Origin: Porphyromonadaceae bacterium UBA7207
GTDB lineage: Bacteria > Bacteroidota > Bacteroidia > Bacteroidales > Muribaculaceae
Assembly: GCA_002490635.1 (NCBI GenBank)
Contig: DKUJ01000023.1
Coordinates: forward strand, 93,635 to 125,458
Direction of reading: 5' to 3'
Length of the DNA: 31,824 bases
Below the pieces are notes generated by a model, which saw nothing but the letters and a program-made list of their open reading frames with translations, had not been told where the DNA came from and made no database searches. The position numbers and the translations under genes were made by a program. This document shows, in pieces, positions 14,545 through 22,709 of the stretch. Positions within the stretch are counted from its first letter, which is position 1. The number at the start of each line of letters is the position of its first letter.

Positions 14545-15960
14545 ATGAAATTATCCAAGGTGTTGCTGGCAGTCGCCGCATTGATTTGTGCTCCTGCGGC
14601 ATTTTCTCAGGCAGACAGCACGGCAAGCTTGACCCTCGACCAATGTATTGCCATAGCTCTTGATTCGAGTCCGACCATAAAAGTCGCCGACATGGAAGTG
14701 AGCCGTATGGACTATTCGCGCCGCGAAGTGATAGGCCAGCTTTTGCCCACGGTCGATTTCGGTGCCACTTACAGCCGCATGCTTGCCAAGCAGGTGATGT
14801 ACATGAACATGGACTTCGGTTCCATGGGTGGAGGCGACGGAGCCGAGGGCGACACTCCCGCACCCGCCAGCGACGGTGCAAAAAAAGACAATGGCATAAA
14901 GATGGGACTCGACAACTCTTTCTCGCTGGGCTTCAATGCCTCGCTGCCGCTCATAGCACCGCAGTTATGGAAGAGCATCGCCGTGTCCGATGCCCAGATA
15001 CTTGTTTCCCTCGAAGAAGCGCGTAAAAGCCGTCAGGACCTTGTCAATCAGGTGAAGAATGCATATTATACGCTGCTGCTTGCCATGGATTCCAAGAAGG
15101 TGATCCAGGAAAGCTACGACATGGCGGCTCTTACCTATCGCACCTACAGCGACCAGCATGCGGCAGGTGCGGCATCCGACTACGACGTGCTGCGCACATC
15201 GGTGGCCATGAAGAACATTGAGCCGGAACTTCTGCAGGCCGACGTGGCTGTGAAGCAGGCGCGGCTCCAGCTTCTGATTCTCATGGGCGTCGACGCCACA
15301 TTCCGTATCGTTCCTGCGACGACTCTTTCCGACTACGAGAGAGATATGTATGCCAACACACTGGCCCTCGAACGCGACTACTCCAACAATGCCGACCTGC
15401 GGCTGCTTGATGCCAACACAGACCTGCTCAAGCGCAATCTTACTGTGCAGAAACTCGCCTTCGCTCCCACATTGGCACTTGCCGCCAACTATAACTGGAC
15501 ATCCATGAGCAACGGATCGCCGTTCAGCAATTTCCGCTGGAACCCGTATTCCACCATCGGCCTCAGCCTGAGTGTGCCGATTTTCCAGGGCGGACAGCGT
15601 GTGAACCGCATAAAGCAGGCTCAGATACAGGTCGACCAGATGCAGTGGCAGCGCACAAACCTCCAGCGCAGCATTGCCATGCAGGTGGATCTGGCAATCG
15701 ACAATATCAAAGTGAACGTGCAGCAGATAGCCTCATGCGCCGAGAGCGTGGGGCAGGCCCAGCAGGCATACTCCATCATGGACCGCAGCTTCGACATCGG
15801 AGCCGCAAGCTATCTCGACCTCCGCGACAGCGAACTCTCGCTCACACGTTCGCGTCTGGCATACTACCAGGCAATCTACAACTATCTGGTCGCAAACAGC
15901 GACCTCGAACTCCTCCTCGGAACAGCACCTATTGAAAGCTATCAGAATACAGCCCTATGA
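14545..15960 (+). CDS. TolC-family outer membrane efflux protein
   Basis: Outer membrane channel of a tripartite efflux pump. The ATG at 14545 gives a 471-residue protein with a clear Sec signal peptide (MKLSKVLLAVAALICAPAAFSQ); further in-frame starts upstream at 14485 and 14521 lack this and lie at or before the predicted transcript start. The mature protein begins with LTLDQCIAIALDSSPTIKVADMEV, the usual first helix of the OEP repeat. A second copy of the helical repeat follows (YSNNADLRLLDANTDLLKRN...). A Gly/Asp/Pro-rich loop near residues 93-118 is probably extracellular. The ATGA overlap with the adaptor gene indicates translational coupling. It is the first gene of the pump operon. 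Confidence 0.95.
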   Translation: MKLSKVLLAVAALICAPAAFSQADSTASLTLDQCIAIALDSSPTIKVADMEVSRMDYSRREVIGQLLPTVDFGATYSRMLAKQVMYMNMDFGSMGGGDGAEGDTPAPASDGAKKDNGIKMGLDNSFSLGFNASLPLIAPQLWKSIAVSDAQILVSLEEARKSRQDLVNQVKNAYYTLLLAMDSKKVIQESYDMAALTYRTYSDQHAAGAASDYDVLRTSVAMKNIEPELLQADVAVKQARLQLLILMGVDATFRIVPATTLSDYERDMYANTLALERDYSNNADLRLLDANTDLLKRNLTVQKLAFAPTLALAANYNWTSMSNGSPFSNFRWNPYSTIGLSLSVPIFQGGQRVNRIKQAQIQVDQMQWQRTNLQRSIAMQVDLAIDNIKVNVQQIASCAESVGQAQQAYSIMDRSFDIGAASYLDLRDSELSLTRSRLAYYQAIYNYLVANSDLELLLGTAPIESYQNTAL

Positions 15961-16970
15961 AACTGACTCCTACAATAACAGCAACCATGGTATGCCTGCT
16001 GGCATGGTCCTGCTCGAAAAAAGAAAAGCAGGTGGTGCATCAGGAAGAAATACCTGCCGTGACCGTTGAAGTGGTGCACCAGCGCGAAGTGCCACAGCAG
16101 AGCACATACACAGCCACCGTGGAAGCCGAGAACGTAAACAATATCGCTCCCAACACTCCGAACCGAATCAAGACAATTGCTGTGGAAGTCGGTGACCATG
16201 TGAGGGCAGGGCAGGAGCTTGTGCGCCTCGATACCAGCAATGCCGACCAGCTGCGCATAAACCTCGAGCAGCTCGAACGCGAATACAACCGTGCAAGCCA
16301 GCTTCTCGAAATCGGCTCAGGCACACAGCAGACTGTCGACCAGCTGCGCGCACAGCTCGACGCCGCACGTTCGCAGTATGCCAACGTGATGGAAAACACC
16401 GTGCTGCGGTCGCCTATCAATGGTGTGGTAACCGCCCGCAACTTCGACCCCGGCGACATGAGCGGCAACCAGCCTATTCTGGTGCTCGGCCAGCTCACAC
16501 CTGTTGTCAAGGTCATGCTCGCTGTCAGCGAGACCGATGTGGCCACCGTGCGCACGGGAATGCCCGTGTCGGTGACTTTCGATTCCTACCCCGGCGAGAC
16601 ATTCAACGGAAGCGTACGCCGCATCTATCCCACTGTCGATCCCGGAACCCGCACCTTCCAGGTTGAGGTGCAGATTGCCAACAGCGGCGAGAGAATACTC
16701 CCCGGCATGTTCGCCAGGGTGACAATGGACCTCGGAACAAGAAACAGCGTGGTTGTCCCCGACCGCGCCGTGGTGAAGCAGACCGGCTCCGGCAACCGCT
16801 ATGTATATGTGCTTTCCGGCGGCAAGGTGAGCTTCAACCGCGTACAGCTCGGGCAGCGGCTCGACAACAGCTACGAGCTGTACGAAGGTGTGGCCGATGG
16901 CGACACCGTGGTAATCTCCGGGCAGTCGCGCCTCGCCGACGGCATTGCCGTCCAGGTTCTCGACCGTTGA
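15957..16970 (+). CDS. RND efflux periplasmic adaptor (membrane fusion lipoprotein)
   Basis: Adaptor that connects the inner membrane pump to the TolC-like channel. The 337-residue product has a lipoprotein signal with lipobox LAWSC (cysteine 19), so it is probably anchored to a membrane by lipid. The barrel-sandwich hybrid half-motifs are visible: IAVEVGDHVRAGQELVRLDT before the coiled-coil hairpin (about residues 85-135) and RSPINGVVTARNFDPGDMS after it. The beta-barrel (VSVTFDSYPGETFNGSVRRI) and the membrane-proximal domain (VVVPDRAVVKQTGSGNRYVYVL) follow. The start overlaps the TolC-like stop by four bases; the pump gene starts 54 bases later. Confidence 0.95.
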   Translation: MKLTPTITATMVCLLAWSCSKKEKQVVHQEEIPAVTVEVVHQREVPQQSTYTATVEAENVNNIAPNTPNRIKTIAVEVGDHVRAGQELVRLDTSNADQLRINLEQLEREYNRASQLLEIGSGTQQTVDQLRAQLDAARSQYANVMENTVLRSPINGVVTARNFDPGDMSGNQPILVLGQLTPVVKVMLAVSETDVATVRTGMPVSVTFDSYPGETFNGSVRRIYPTVDPGTRTFQVEVQIANSGERILPGMFARVTMDLGTRNSVVVPDRAVVKQTGSGNRYVYVLSGGKVSFNRVQLGQRLDNSYELYEGVADGDTVVISGQSRLADGIAVQVLDR

Positions 16971-17024
16971 GCCGTAGGCCGCACACCTCCTTACTATATC
17001 CAATCACATCACATCCCATAGCAT

Positions 17025-20000
17025 ATGAGCCTCTACGGTAGTGCCGTGAAACGGCCGATTATGACCATCCTCTGCTTCGTGGCAGTGGTGATTCTCGGTC
17101 TGTTCTCGCTCAACAAACTCCCAATAGACCTTTATCCCGACATCGAGACAAACACTCTGATGGTGATGACAACCTATTCCGGCGCCAGCGCGCAGGACAT
17201 AGAGCAGAATGTTACCCGCCCTCTGGAGAATGTGCTCAACTCGGTGAGCAACCTTAAACATATAACCTCCAAGAGTCGCGAGAACATATCGGTGATAACT
17301 CTTGAGTTCGAGTACGGCGAGGATATCGACGTGCTCACCAACGATGTCCGCGACAAACTGGACATGGTGTCGTCGTCGATGCCCGACGATGCCGAAACGC
17401 CGATTATCTTCAAGTTCTCCACCGACATGATTCCCATCATCCTGCTTTCTGTGAACGCCACCGAAAGCATGCCGGGACTCTACAAAATACTCGACGAGGC
17501 TGTCGCCAACCCCCTGGCGCGTGTCAGCGGAGTGGGTTCGGTGTCTATCTCCGGCGCGCCCAAACGCGAAATCCATGTGTATGTGGATCCCGCGCGTCTG
17601 GAAGCCTACAATCTAACCGTCGAGCAGATAGCCTCGGTGATTGGCGCCGAGAACCGCAACATCCCCGGTGGTGCCTTCGATGTGGGCTCCGACACATATT
17701 CTCTGCGTGTGCAGGGCGAGTTCAACAGCTCCAGCGAGATGAACAACATTGTGGTGGGTAGCCACAATGGCCGTTCGATCTACCTTTCTGACGTGGCAAG
17801 AGTCGACGACTCTCTGGAGGAACGCACCCAGCAGACCTACAACAACGGCAACCAGGGAGCCATGATTGTGATTCAGAAACAGAGTGGCGCCAACTCCGTG
17901 GAAATATCCGACAAAGTTCTCGCCATGCTTCCGTCGCTTCAGCAGAGGCTTCCGTCCGATGTCAAGCTCGACATCATTGTCGACACTTCCGACAACATCC
18001 GCAACACCATCGACTCCCTTGTGGAGACAGTGATGTATGCCCTGTTGTTCGTTATCATTGTGGTGTTCTTCTTCCTTGGGCGCTGGAGAGCCACGCTGAT
18101 TATCACCATCACCATTCCCATATCGCTGATTGCATCGTTCATCTACCTGTATGCGACAGGCAACACCCTCAACATCGTATCCCTTTCGGCACTCTCGATA
18201 TCGATTGGTATGGTGGTCGACGACGCCATTGTGGTGCTTGAGAATGTGACCACCCACATCGAACGTGGCGCCGACCCCAAGCAGGCGGCGGTGCATGGAA
18301 CCAACGAGGTGGCAGTGTCGGTAATCGCTTCCACGCTCACTCTTATCGCCGTGTTCTTCCCCCTCACACTTGTTACGGGCATGACCGGCGTGCTTTTCCG
18401 CCAGCTGGGCTGGATGGTCACAATCATGATGATTATATCCACAGTCTGCGCGCTGTCGCTCACTCCCATGCTGTGCAGCCAGCTCCTGCGGCGTGTCAAC
18501 CACCACGGACGTCTCTATAATCTGCTGTTCACGCCAGTAAACCGTGGCCTCGATGCCTTCGACCGCGGATATGGCCGGCTTCTGGGCTGGGTGGTGAGCC
18601 ACAAGACAGTTACGTTCATAATCTGTATGGCCACATTCGTGGGCTCTCTCATGCTCATGCGCAATGTCGGCACCGAGTTCTTCCCCACTGCCGACGACGC
18701 CCGCATGCGTGTGAATCTTGAGATGCCCATCGGAACACGTGTGGAGATAACCAACGAAGTCACCGCAAGGCTTGTGGAGCAGTGGCGTGCCGAATATCCC
18801 GAAATCAAGACCATAAACTATACCACCGGTACAGCATCCTCCGACAACACATTCGCCTCGCTCAGCGACAACGGCCCGCACATCGTGAGCATGAACATCC
18901 GACTTTCCGACCCCGGCGACCGCGAACGTGGCATAACCGAAATCGCCGCTCTGATGCGCCAGGACCTTATGGCGTATCCCGAGTTCAAGAAAGCGCAGGT
19001 GATGCTTGGCGGCATGGGAGGCAGCATGGGCGGCCAGGCTACCGTGGACTACGAGATATTCGGCTACGACTTTGCCGAGACCGACTCTGTGGCTCATATG
19101 CTGCAGGATGCGCTCCGCAGGATTCCAGGAACTGCCGACGTAATGATTTCACGTCCCGACTACCAGCCGGAATTCCAGGTCGACTTCGACCGCGAGAAGC
19201 TCGCCCTCTATGGCCTCAATCTCAGCACTGCCGCTACATATCTGCGAAACCGCATCAACGGACAGCTGGCTTCGCGCTTCCGTGAGGACGGCGAGGAATA
19301 CGATATCAAAGTGATGTACGAGCCCGAAAGCCGAACTTCTATAGAGGACATCGAGAACATCCTCATCTACAATTCCACAGGCGGCTCTGTGCGTGTGCGC
19401 GACGTGGGCACCGTAGTGGAGCGCTTCAGCCCTCCCACCATCGAGCGTAAGGACCGTGAACGTGTCGTAACCGTGAGTGTGACTATCCAGGATGTGCCCA
19501 TGAGCGAGGTCGTGACCGCCTCCCAGGCCGCCATACAGGCCATGGATATTCCCCAGGGAATCTCCATCGAGCTTTCCGGTAGCTACGAGGACCAGAAGGA
19601 ATCGTTCTCCGACCTTTTGACTCTGGCCGTGCTCATCGTTGTCCTGGTATATATTGTAATGGCCGCGCAGTTCGAGAGCTACACATATCCCGGCATTATC
19701 ATGACATCGCTGCTGTTCGCATTCTCCGGTGTGTTCATTATCCTTTGGATGACCGGCCACACCCTGAACGTGATGAGCATGATCGGCGCCATCATGCTTA
19801 TAGGTATCGTGGTCAAGAACGGCATCGTGCTTATCGACTACATATCCCTTAACCGCGAACGCGGCATGAGTGTGCGCCGTTCCGTTATCCTCGGCGGCGA
19901 AAGCCGTCTGCGTCCGGTGGTGATGACAACCCTTACCACTATCCTCGGCATGGTGCCCATGGCCGTGGGCACAGGACAGGGCGCCGAAATGTGGCGTCCC

Positions 20001-20150
20001 ATGGGTACTGCGGTAATCGGCGGTCTCACTTTCTCGACCATTCTCACACTGCTCTTCGTGCCGGTGCTCTATTGCGTATTCGCCGGACAGGGAATCAAGA
20101 AGCAGCGCCGCAAGCTGCGTAAACTCCACGCAAACTCCTCCAACCGATGA
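17025..20150 (+). CDS. RND-family efflux pump, AcrB/HAE1 type
   Basis: Inner membrane proton-driven pump of about 12 membrane helices and two large periplasmic loops; at 1,041 residues it has the normal size. The proton relay residues are present: D399-D400 in helix 4 (GMVVDDAIVVLENV) and K931 in helix 10 (GIVVKNGIVLIDYI). The N-terminus MSLYGSAVKRPIMTILCF and the PIDLYPDIE motif are typical. The helix 4 sequence fits the hydrophobe/amphiphile (HAE) branch better than the heavy-metal (CusA) branch, so I expect organic substrates such as drugs, bile salts or lipids, but the substrate cannot be read from sequence. A PII-like gene overlaps its stop. Confidence 0.96.
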   Translation: MSLYGSAVKRPIMTILCFVAVVILGLFSLNKLPIDLYPDIETNTLMVMTTYSGASAQDIEQNVTRPLENVLNSVSNLKHITSKSRENISVITLEFEYGEDIDVLTNDVRDKLDMVSSSMPDDAETPIIFKFSTDMIPIILLSVNATESMPGLYKILDEAVANPLARVSGVGSVSISGAPKREIHVYVDPARLEAYNLTVEQIASVIGAENRNIPGGAFDVGSDTYSLRVQGEFNSSSEMNNIVVGSHNGRSIYLSDVARVDDSLEERTQQTYNNGNQGAMIVIQKQSGANSVEISDKVLAMLPSLQQRLPSDVKLDIIVDTSDNIRNTIDSLVETVMYALLFVIIVVFFFLGRWRATLIITITIPISLIASFIYLYATGNTLNIVSLSALSISIGMVVDDAIVVLENVTTHIERGADPKQAAVHGTNEVAVSVIASTLTLIAVFFPLTLVTGMTGVLFRQLGWMVTIMMIISTVCALSLTPMLCSQLLRRVNHHGRLYNLLFTPVNRGLDAFDRGYGRLLGWVVSHKTVTFIICMATFVGSLMLMRNVGTEFFPTADDARMRVNLEMPIGTRVEITNEVTARLVEQWRAEYPEIKTINYTTGTASSDNTFASLSDNGPHIVSMNIRLSDPGDRERGITEIAALMRQDLMAYPEFKKAQVMLGGMGGSMGGQATVDYEIFGYDFAETDSVAHMLQDALRRIPGTADVMISRPDYQPEFQVDFDREKLALYGLNLSTAATYLRNRINGQLASRFREDGEEYDIKVMYEPESRTSIEDIENILIYNSTGGSVRVRDVGTVVERFSPPTIERKDRERVVTVSVTIQDVPMSEVVTASQAAIQAMDIPQGISIELSGSYEDQKESFSDLLTLAVLIVVLVYIVMAAQFESYTYPGIIMTSLLFAFSGVFIILWMTGHTLNVMSMIGAIMLIGIVVKNGIVLIDYISLNRERGMSVRRSVILGGESRLRPVVMTTLTTILGMVPMAVGTGQGAEMWRPMGTAVIGGLTFSTILTLLFVPVLYCVFAGQGIKKQRRKLRKLHANSSNR

Positions 20151-20440
20151 AAAGCATCTTCATAGCCTTCGACCAGGCCCACTACGAAAAAATAGTCGAA
20201 ATTCTCGAGCGCAACAACTGCCGCGGATTCACTGCCTGGGACCAGGTGACCGGTCGCGGCAGCCGCGACGGCGAGCCTCACTACGGCAGCCATGCATGGC
20301 CGTCGATGGCCTCGGCCATAATGACAATGGTGGACGACAAGCGTGTGGACCGCGTGCTCCAGCATCTTGGCGACCTCGACCGCGAAAGGCCCAAACTCGG
20401 GCTGCGAGCCTTTGTCTGGAACATCGAGCGCGAAATCTGA
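20147..20440 (+). CDS. Small PII-like protein coupled to the RND pump
   Basis: A 97-residue soluble protein whose ATG overlaps the pump stop (ATGA), so the two are probably translated together. It starts with a PII-like beta-alpha-beta pattern (KSIFIAFDQAHYEKIVEILE), then a Gly/His-rich loop at about residues 34-51 with TGRGSR and PHYGSHAWP (H45, H49). A second beta-alpha unit (DKRVDRVLQHLGDL) and a final strand (LRAFVWNIE) complete it. The loop is where PII proteins have their T-loop, but I see no standard uridylylated tyrosine motif. Its role is unknown to me. Sensing or modulating pump activity, perhaps with metal or nucleotide, is inferred from fold and position. Similar small proteins (DUF3240) accompany metal RND pumps in Proteobacteria. 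Confidence 0.75.
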   Translation: MKSIFIAFDQAHYEKIVEILERNNCRGFTAWDQVTGRGSRDGEPHYGSHAWPSMASAIMTMVDDKRVDRVLQHLGDLDRERPKLGLRAFVWNIEREI

Positions 20441-20473
20441 GGGCTCGCCAGCCGAATTTACGCCGCTAAGTGT

Positions 20474-20481
20474 TATATTTG
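20474..20481 (+). promoter_or_regulatory. Putative -7 box of the rpiB promoter
   Basis: TATATTTG matches TAnnTTTG exactly. No convincing TTTG -33 box lies 19-21 bases upstream, so this is weaker than the lysS and efflux promoters. Transcription would start near 20488, just before the leader hairpin. Confidence 0.5.
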
Positions 20482-20492
20482 CATAGTTCTTT

Positions 20493-20526
20493 GGCGCCGG
20501 CAGGCATTATCGTGCATGCCGGCGCC
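20493..20526 (+). promoter_or_regulatory. GC-rich hairpin in the rpiB leader
   Basis: GGCGCCGGCA (20493-20502) and TGCCGGCGCC (20517-20526) form a perfect 10-bp stem. After one mismatch the stem continues with GCA/TGC inside. It ends six bases before the chosen rpiB ATG, so it would cover the ribosome landing site. It could act as a translational control element or a 5' stabiliser, or as a terminator of the upstream pump operon, although there is no T-run. Confidence 0.65.
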
Positions 20527-20532
20527 TCAAAT

Positions 20533-21000
20533 ATGATTTCAGATATGATACTCAAACCAGGAATCCGCCCGGGAATCTGCTGCGACCACGCAGGCTACGA
20601 ACTCAAGAACCTTATCATAGGCTACCTCGAAAGCCAAGGCATCAGTGTGGACAACTTCGGAACCGACAGCACAGATAGCTGCGACTACCCCGACTTCGCC
20701 CATCCGCTGGCTGTTGCCGTGGAGGAAGGCCGGAACTATCCCGGCATCGCCATCTGCGGAAGCGGCAATGGCATATCCATCACCCTCAACAAGCATCAGG
20801 GAATACGCGCGGCACTGTGCTGGAACGTGGAACTGGCAAGGCTGGCACGCGAGCACAACGATGCCAACGTGCTTTCCCTTCCCGCACGGTTCATCGAACC
20901 CGAAGAGGCGCTGCGCATAGTCGACGCGTTTCTCAACACCGGCTTCGAAGGAGGACGCCATCAGCGCCGGATCGACAAAATACCCGTCGGCTGCTGCTGA
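20533..21000 (+). CDS. rpiB: Ribose-5-phosphate isomerase B
   Basis: Interconverts ribose 5-phosphate and ribulose 5-phosphate in the pentose phosphate pathway (LacAB/RpiB family). The chosen ATG 20533 gives 155 residues; ATG 20545 (MILKPGIRPG) is an alternative, while the in-frame start at 20470 lies before the predicted transcript start. Motifs present are CDHAGYELK (phosphate and ring-opening region), DNFGTDS, SCDYPDFAHPLA, the catalytic-cysteine segment AICGSGNGISI, and LAREHNDANVLSLPARF. All are hallmark RpiB features and the length is normal. It appears to be a single-gene unit between the efflux operon and the lysS operon. Confidence 0.96.
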   Translation: MISDMILKPGIRPGICCDHAGYELKNLIIGYLESQGISVDNFGTDSTDSCDYPDFAHPLAVAVEEGRNYPGIAICGSGNGISITLNKHQGIRAALCWNVELARLAREHNDANVLSLPARFIEPEEALRIVDAFLNTGFEGGRHQRRIDKIPVGCC

Positions 21001-21055
21001 ACGACTGTCTGTCATATTGTCCTGGATACTTTAAGCCCTGCAAAGCATAAATAAA

Positions 21056-21088
21056 TTTGGCTTTGCACTCGACTTATTCGTATCTTTG
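21056..21088 (+). promoter_or_regulatory. Consensus Bacteroidetes promoter of the lysS operon
   Basis: TTTG at 21056-21059, a 21-base spacer, and TATCTTTG at 21081-21088 match the TTTG/TAnnTTTG promoter. Transcription would begin near 21095, giving a leader of about 60 bases that contains a GC-rich hairpin. Confidence 0.7.
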
Positions 21089-21100
21089 CAAAAACATGCC

Positions 21101-21120
21101 GCCGGCGCCACAGCGCCGGC
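21101..21120 (+). promoter_or_regulatory. GC-rich hairpin in the lysS leader
   Basis: GCCGGCGC (21101-21108) and GCGCCGGC (21113-21120) form a perfect 8-bp stem with a CACA loop. It lies about 7 bases after the expected transcription start and 35 bases before the lysS ATG. It shares the 10-mer GCGCCGGCAG with the rpiB leader hairpin. No T-box features are visible, and a T-box is not expected in this phylum. Confidence 0.6.
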
Positions 21121-21155
21121 AGCGACATCATGTAGCAAACATAAGCACTCAGCAT

Positions 21156-22709
21156 ATGAATCCATCCGAACTCAGCGAACAGGAACAGTTCCGCCGCCGT
21201 AGCCTCGAGACACTCCGCGGCATGGGCATAGAGCCTTATCCCGCGGCAGAATTCCCCGTTGACGCACACAGCGAAGAGATTCGCCTCAATTTCAGCGACG
21301 ACGAACCGGCACGTAATGTGTCGGTGGCAGGCCGTATAATGACACGCCGCATAATGGGCAAGGCTTCCTTTGTGGAGCTTCAGGACTCCGAAGGGCGTAT
21401 ACAGGTGTATATATCCCGCGATGAAATCTGCCCCGGCGAAAACAAGGATCTCTACAACGTGGTGTTTAAGAAACTGCTCGACATAGGCGACTTTGTTGGC
21501 ATCCGCGGCTACGTTTTCCGTACGCAGACCGGCGAAATCACCATACATGCCCGAGAGCTCACGGTGCTGGCGAAGAGCCTGCGTCCCCTCCCCATAGTAA
21601 AAGTAAAGGACGGGGTGCGCTACGACGCTTTCGATGACCCCGAACTTCGCTATCGCCGCCGCTATGTCGACCTGGTCGTGAACAAAGGAGTGAAGGATAT
21701 CTTCCTCAAACGCACCGCGGTGTACAACTCCATGCGTTCCTATTTCAATGCTGCCGGTTATATCGAGGTGGAGACTCCCATCCTTCAGAGCATCCCCGGC
21801 GGTGCATCGGCCCGTCCTTTCATCACACACCACAATGCGCTGGACATACCGCTGTATCTGCGTATTGCCGACGAACTGTATCTAAAGCGACTGATTGTCG
21901 GCGGTTTCGAAGGCGTGTACGAGTTCTCGAAGAATTTCCGCAACGAGGGCATGGACCGCAACCATAATCCGGAGTTCACATGCATGGAAATATATGTGGC
22001 CTACAAGGACTACAACTGGATGATGGGCTTCACCGAGCGCATGCTCGAAAAGATATGCCTCGATGTCAACGGCACCACCGATGTGCAGGTCGGCGACCAT
22101 ACCATAAGCTTCAAGGCGCCGTTCCCGCGCGTGACCATGGCCGAATCCATCCGAGAGCATACCGGCATCGACATCGAGGCTCTCGACGAGGACGGGCTGC
22201 GTGCCGCCGCCAAGGCAATCGGCGTGGAAGTGGACCAGACAATGGGCAAAGGAAAGATTATCGACGAGATTTTCGGCGAAAAATGCGAAGGTCTCTACAT
22301 CCAGCCCACTTTCATCATCGACTATCCCGTGGAGATGTCGCCCCTTACAAAACGCCATCGCAGCAAGCCGGAATTGACCGAACGTTTCGAACTCATGGTC
22401 AACGGAAAGGAGCTGTGCAACGCGTATTCGGAACTCAACGACCCCATCGACCAGTACGAACGCTTTGTCGAGCAGATGCGACTGGGACAGAAAGGCGACG
22501 ACGAGGCCATGGTAATCGATGCCGATTTTGTGCGTGCGCTCGAATACGGCATGCCCCCGACATCCGGCATGGGTATAGGTATGGACCGTCTGGTGATGCT
22601 CATGACAGGCCAGACTGCAATCCAGGAAGTGCTGCTTTTCCCGCAGATGCGTCCTGAAGTGAAGGCAAAGACTGCCGAAAGCGACAATGCCGAGCAAATC
22701 CAGTCGTGA
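21156..22709 (+). CDS. lysS: Lysine--tRNA ligase (class II)
   Basis: Charges tRNA-Lys with lysine in the cytoplasm. The ATG 21156 (MNPSELSEQEQFRRRSLETL) gives 517 residues. The frame is open further upstream to 21057, but that part overlaps the promoter and is not protein-like. The N-terminal OB-fold anticodon domain (about residues 45-150) has GRIMTRRIMGKASFVELQD and RTQTGEITI. Class II motif 1 is in FNAAGYIEVETPIL, motif 2 is FRNEGMDRNHNPEFTCMEIY, and motif 3 is GMGIGMDRLVMLM. The lysine-specific region VNGKELCNAYSELNDP is intact. It is the first gene of an operon whose next start overlaps its stop. Confidence 0.98.
   Translation: MNPSELSEQEQFRRRSLETLRGMGIEPYPAAEFPVDAHSEEIRLNFSDDEPARNVSVAGRIMTRRIMGKASFVELQDSEGRIQVYISRDEICPGENKDLYNVVFKKLLDIGDFVGIRGYVFRTQTGEITIHARELTVLAKSLRPLPIVKVKDGVRYDAFDDPELRYRRRYVDLVVNKGVKDIFLKRTAVYNSMRSYFNAAGYIEVETPILQSIPGGASARPFITHHNALDIPLYLRIADELYLKRLIVGGFEGVYEFSKNFRNEGMDRNHNPEFTCMEIYVAYKDYNWMMGFTERMLEKICLDVNGTTDVQVGDHTISFKAPFPRVTMAESIREHTGIDIEALDEDGLRAAAKAIGVEVDQTMGKGKIIDEIFGEKCEGLYIQPTFIIDYPVEMSPLTKRHRSKPELTERFELMVNGKELCNAYSELNDPIDQYERFVEQMRLGQKGDDEAMVIDADFVRALEYGMPPTSGMGIGMDRLVMLMTGQTAIQEVLLFPQMRPEVKAKTAESDNAEQIQS

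Noticed and set aside
17613..19097. A 494-codon open frame on the minus strand
   Set aside because: It is antisense to the RND pump gene, has composition typical of an antisense shadow, and lacks a start region or motifs.
21001..21155. Possible tRNA or riboswitch in the 155-base gap before lysS
   Set aside because: No cloverleaf pairing, CCA end or known riboswitch core was visible; the gap is explained by a promoter, a short hairpin and the leader.
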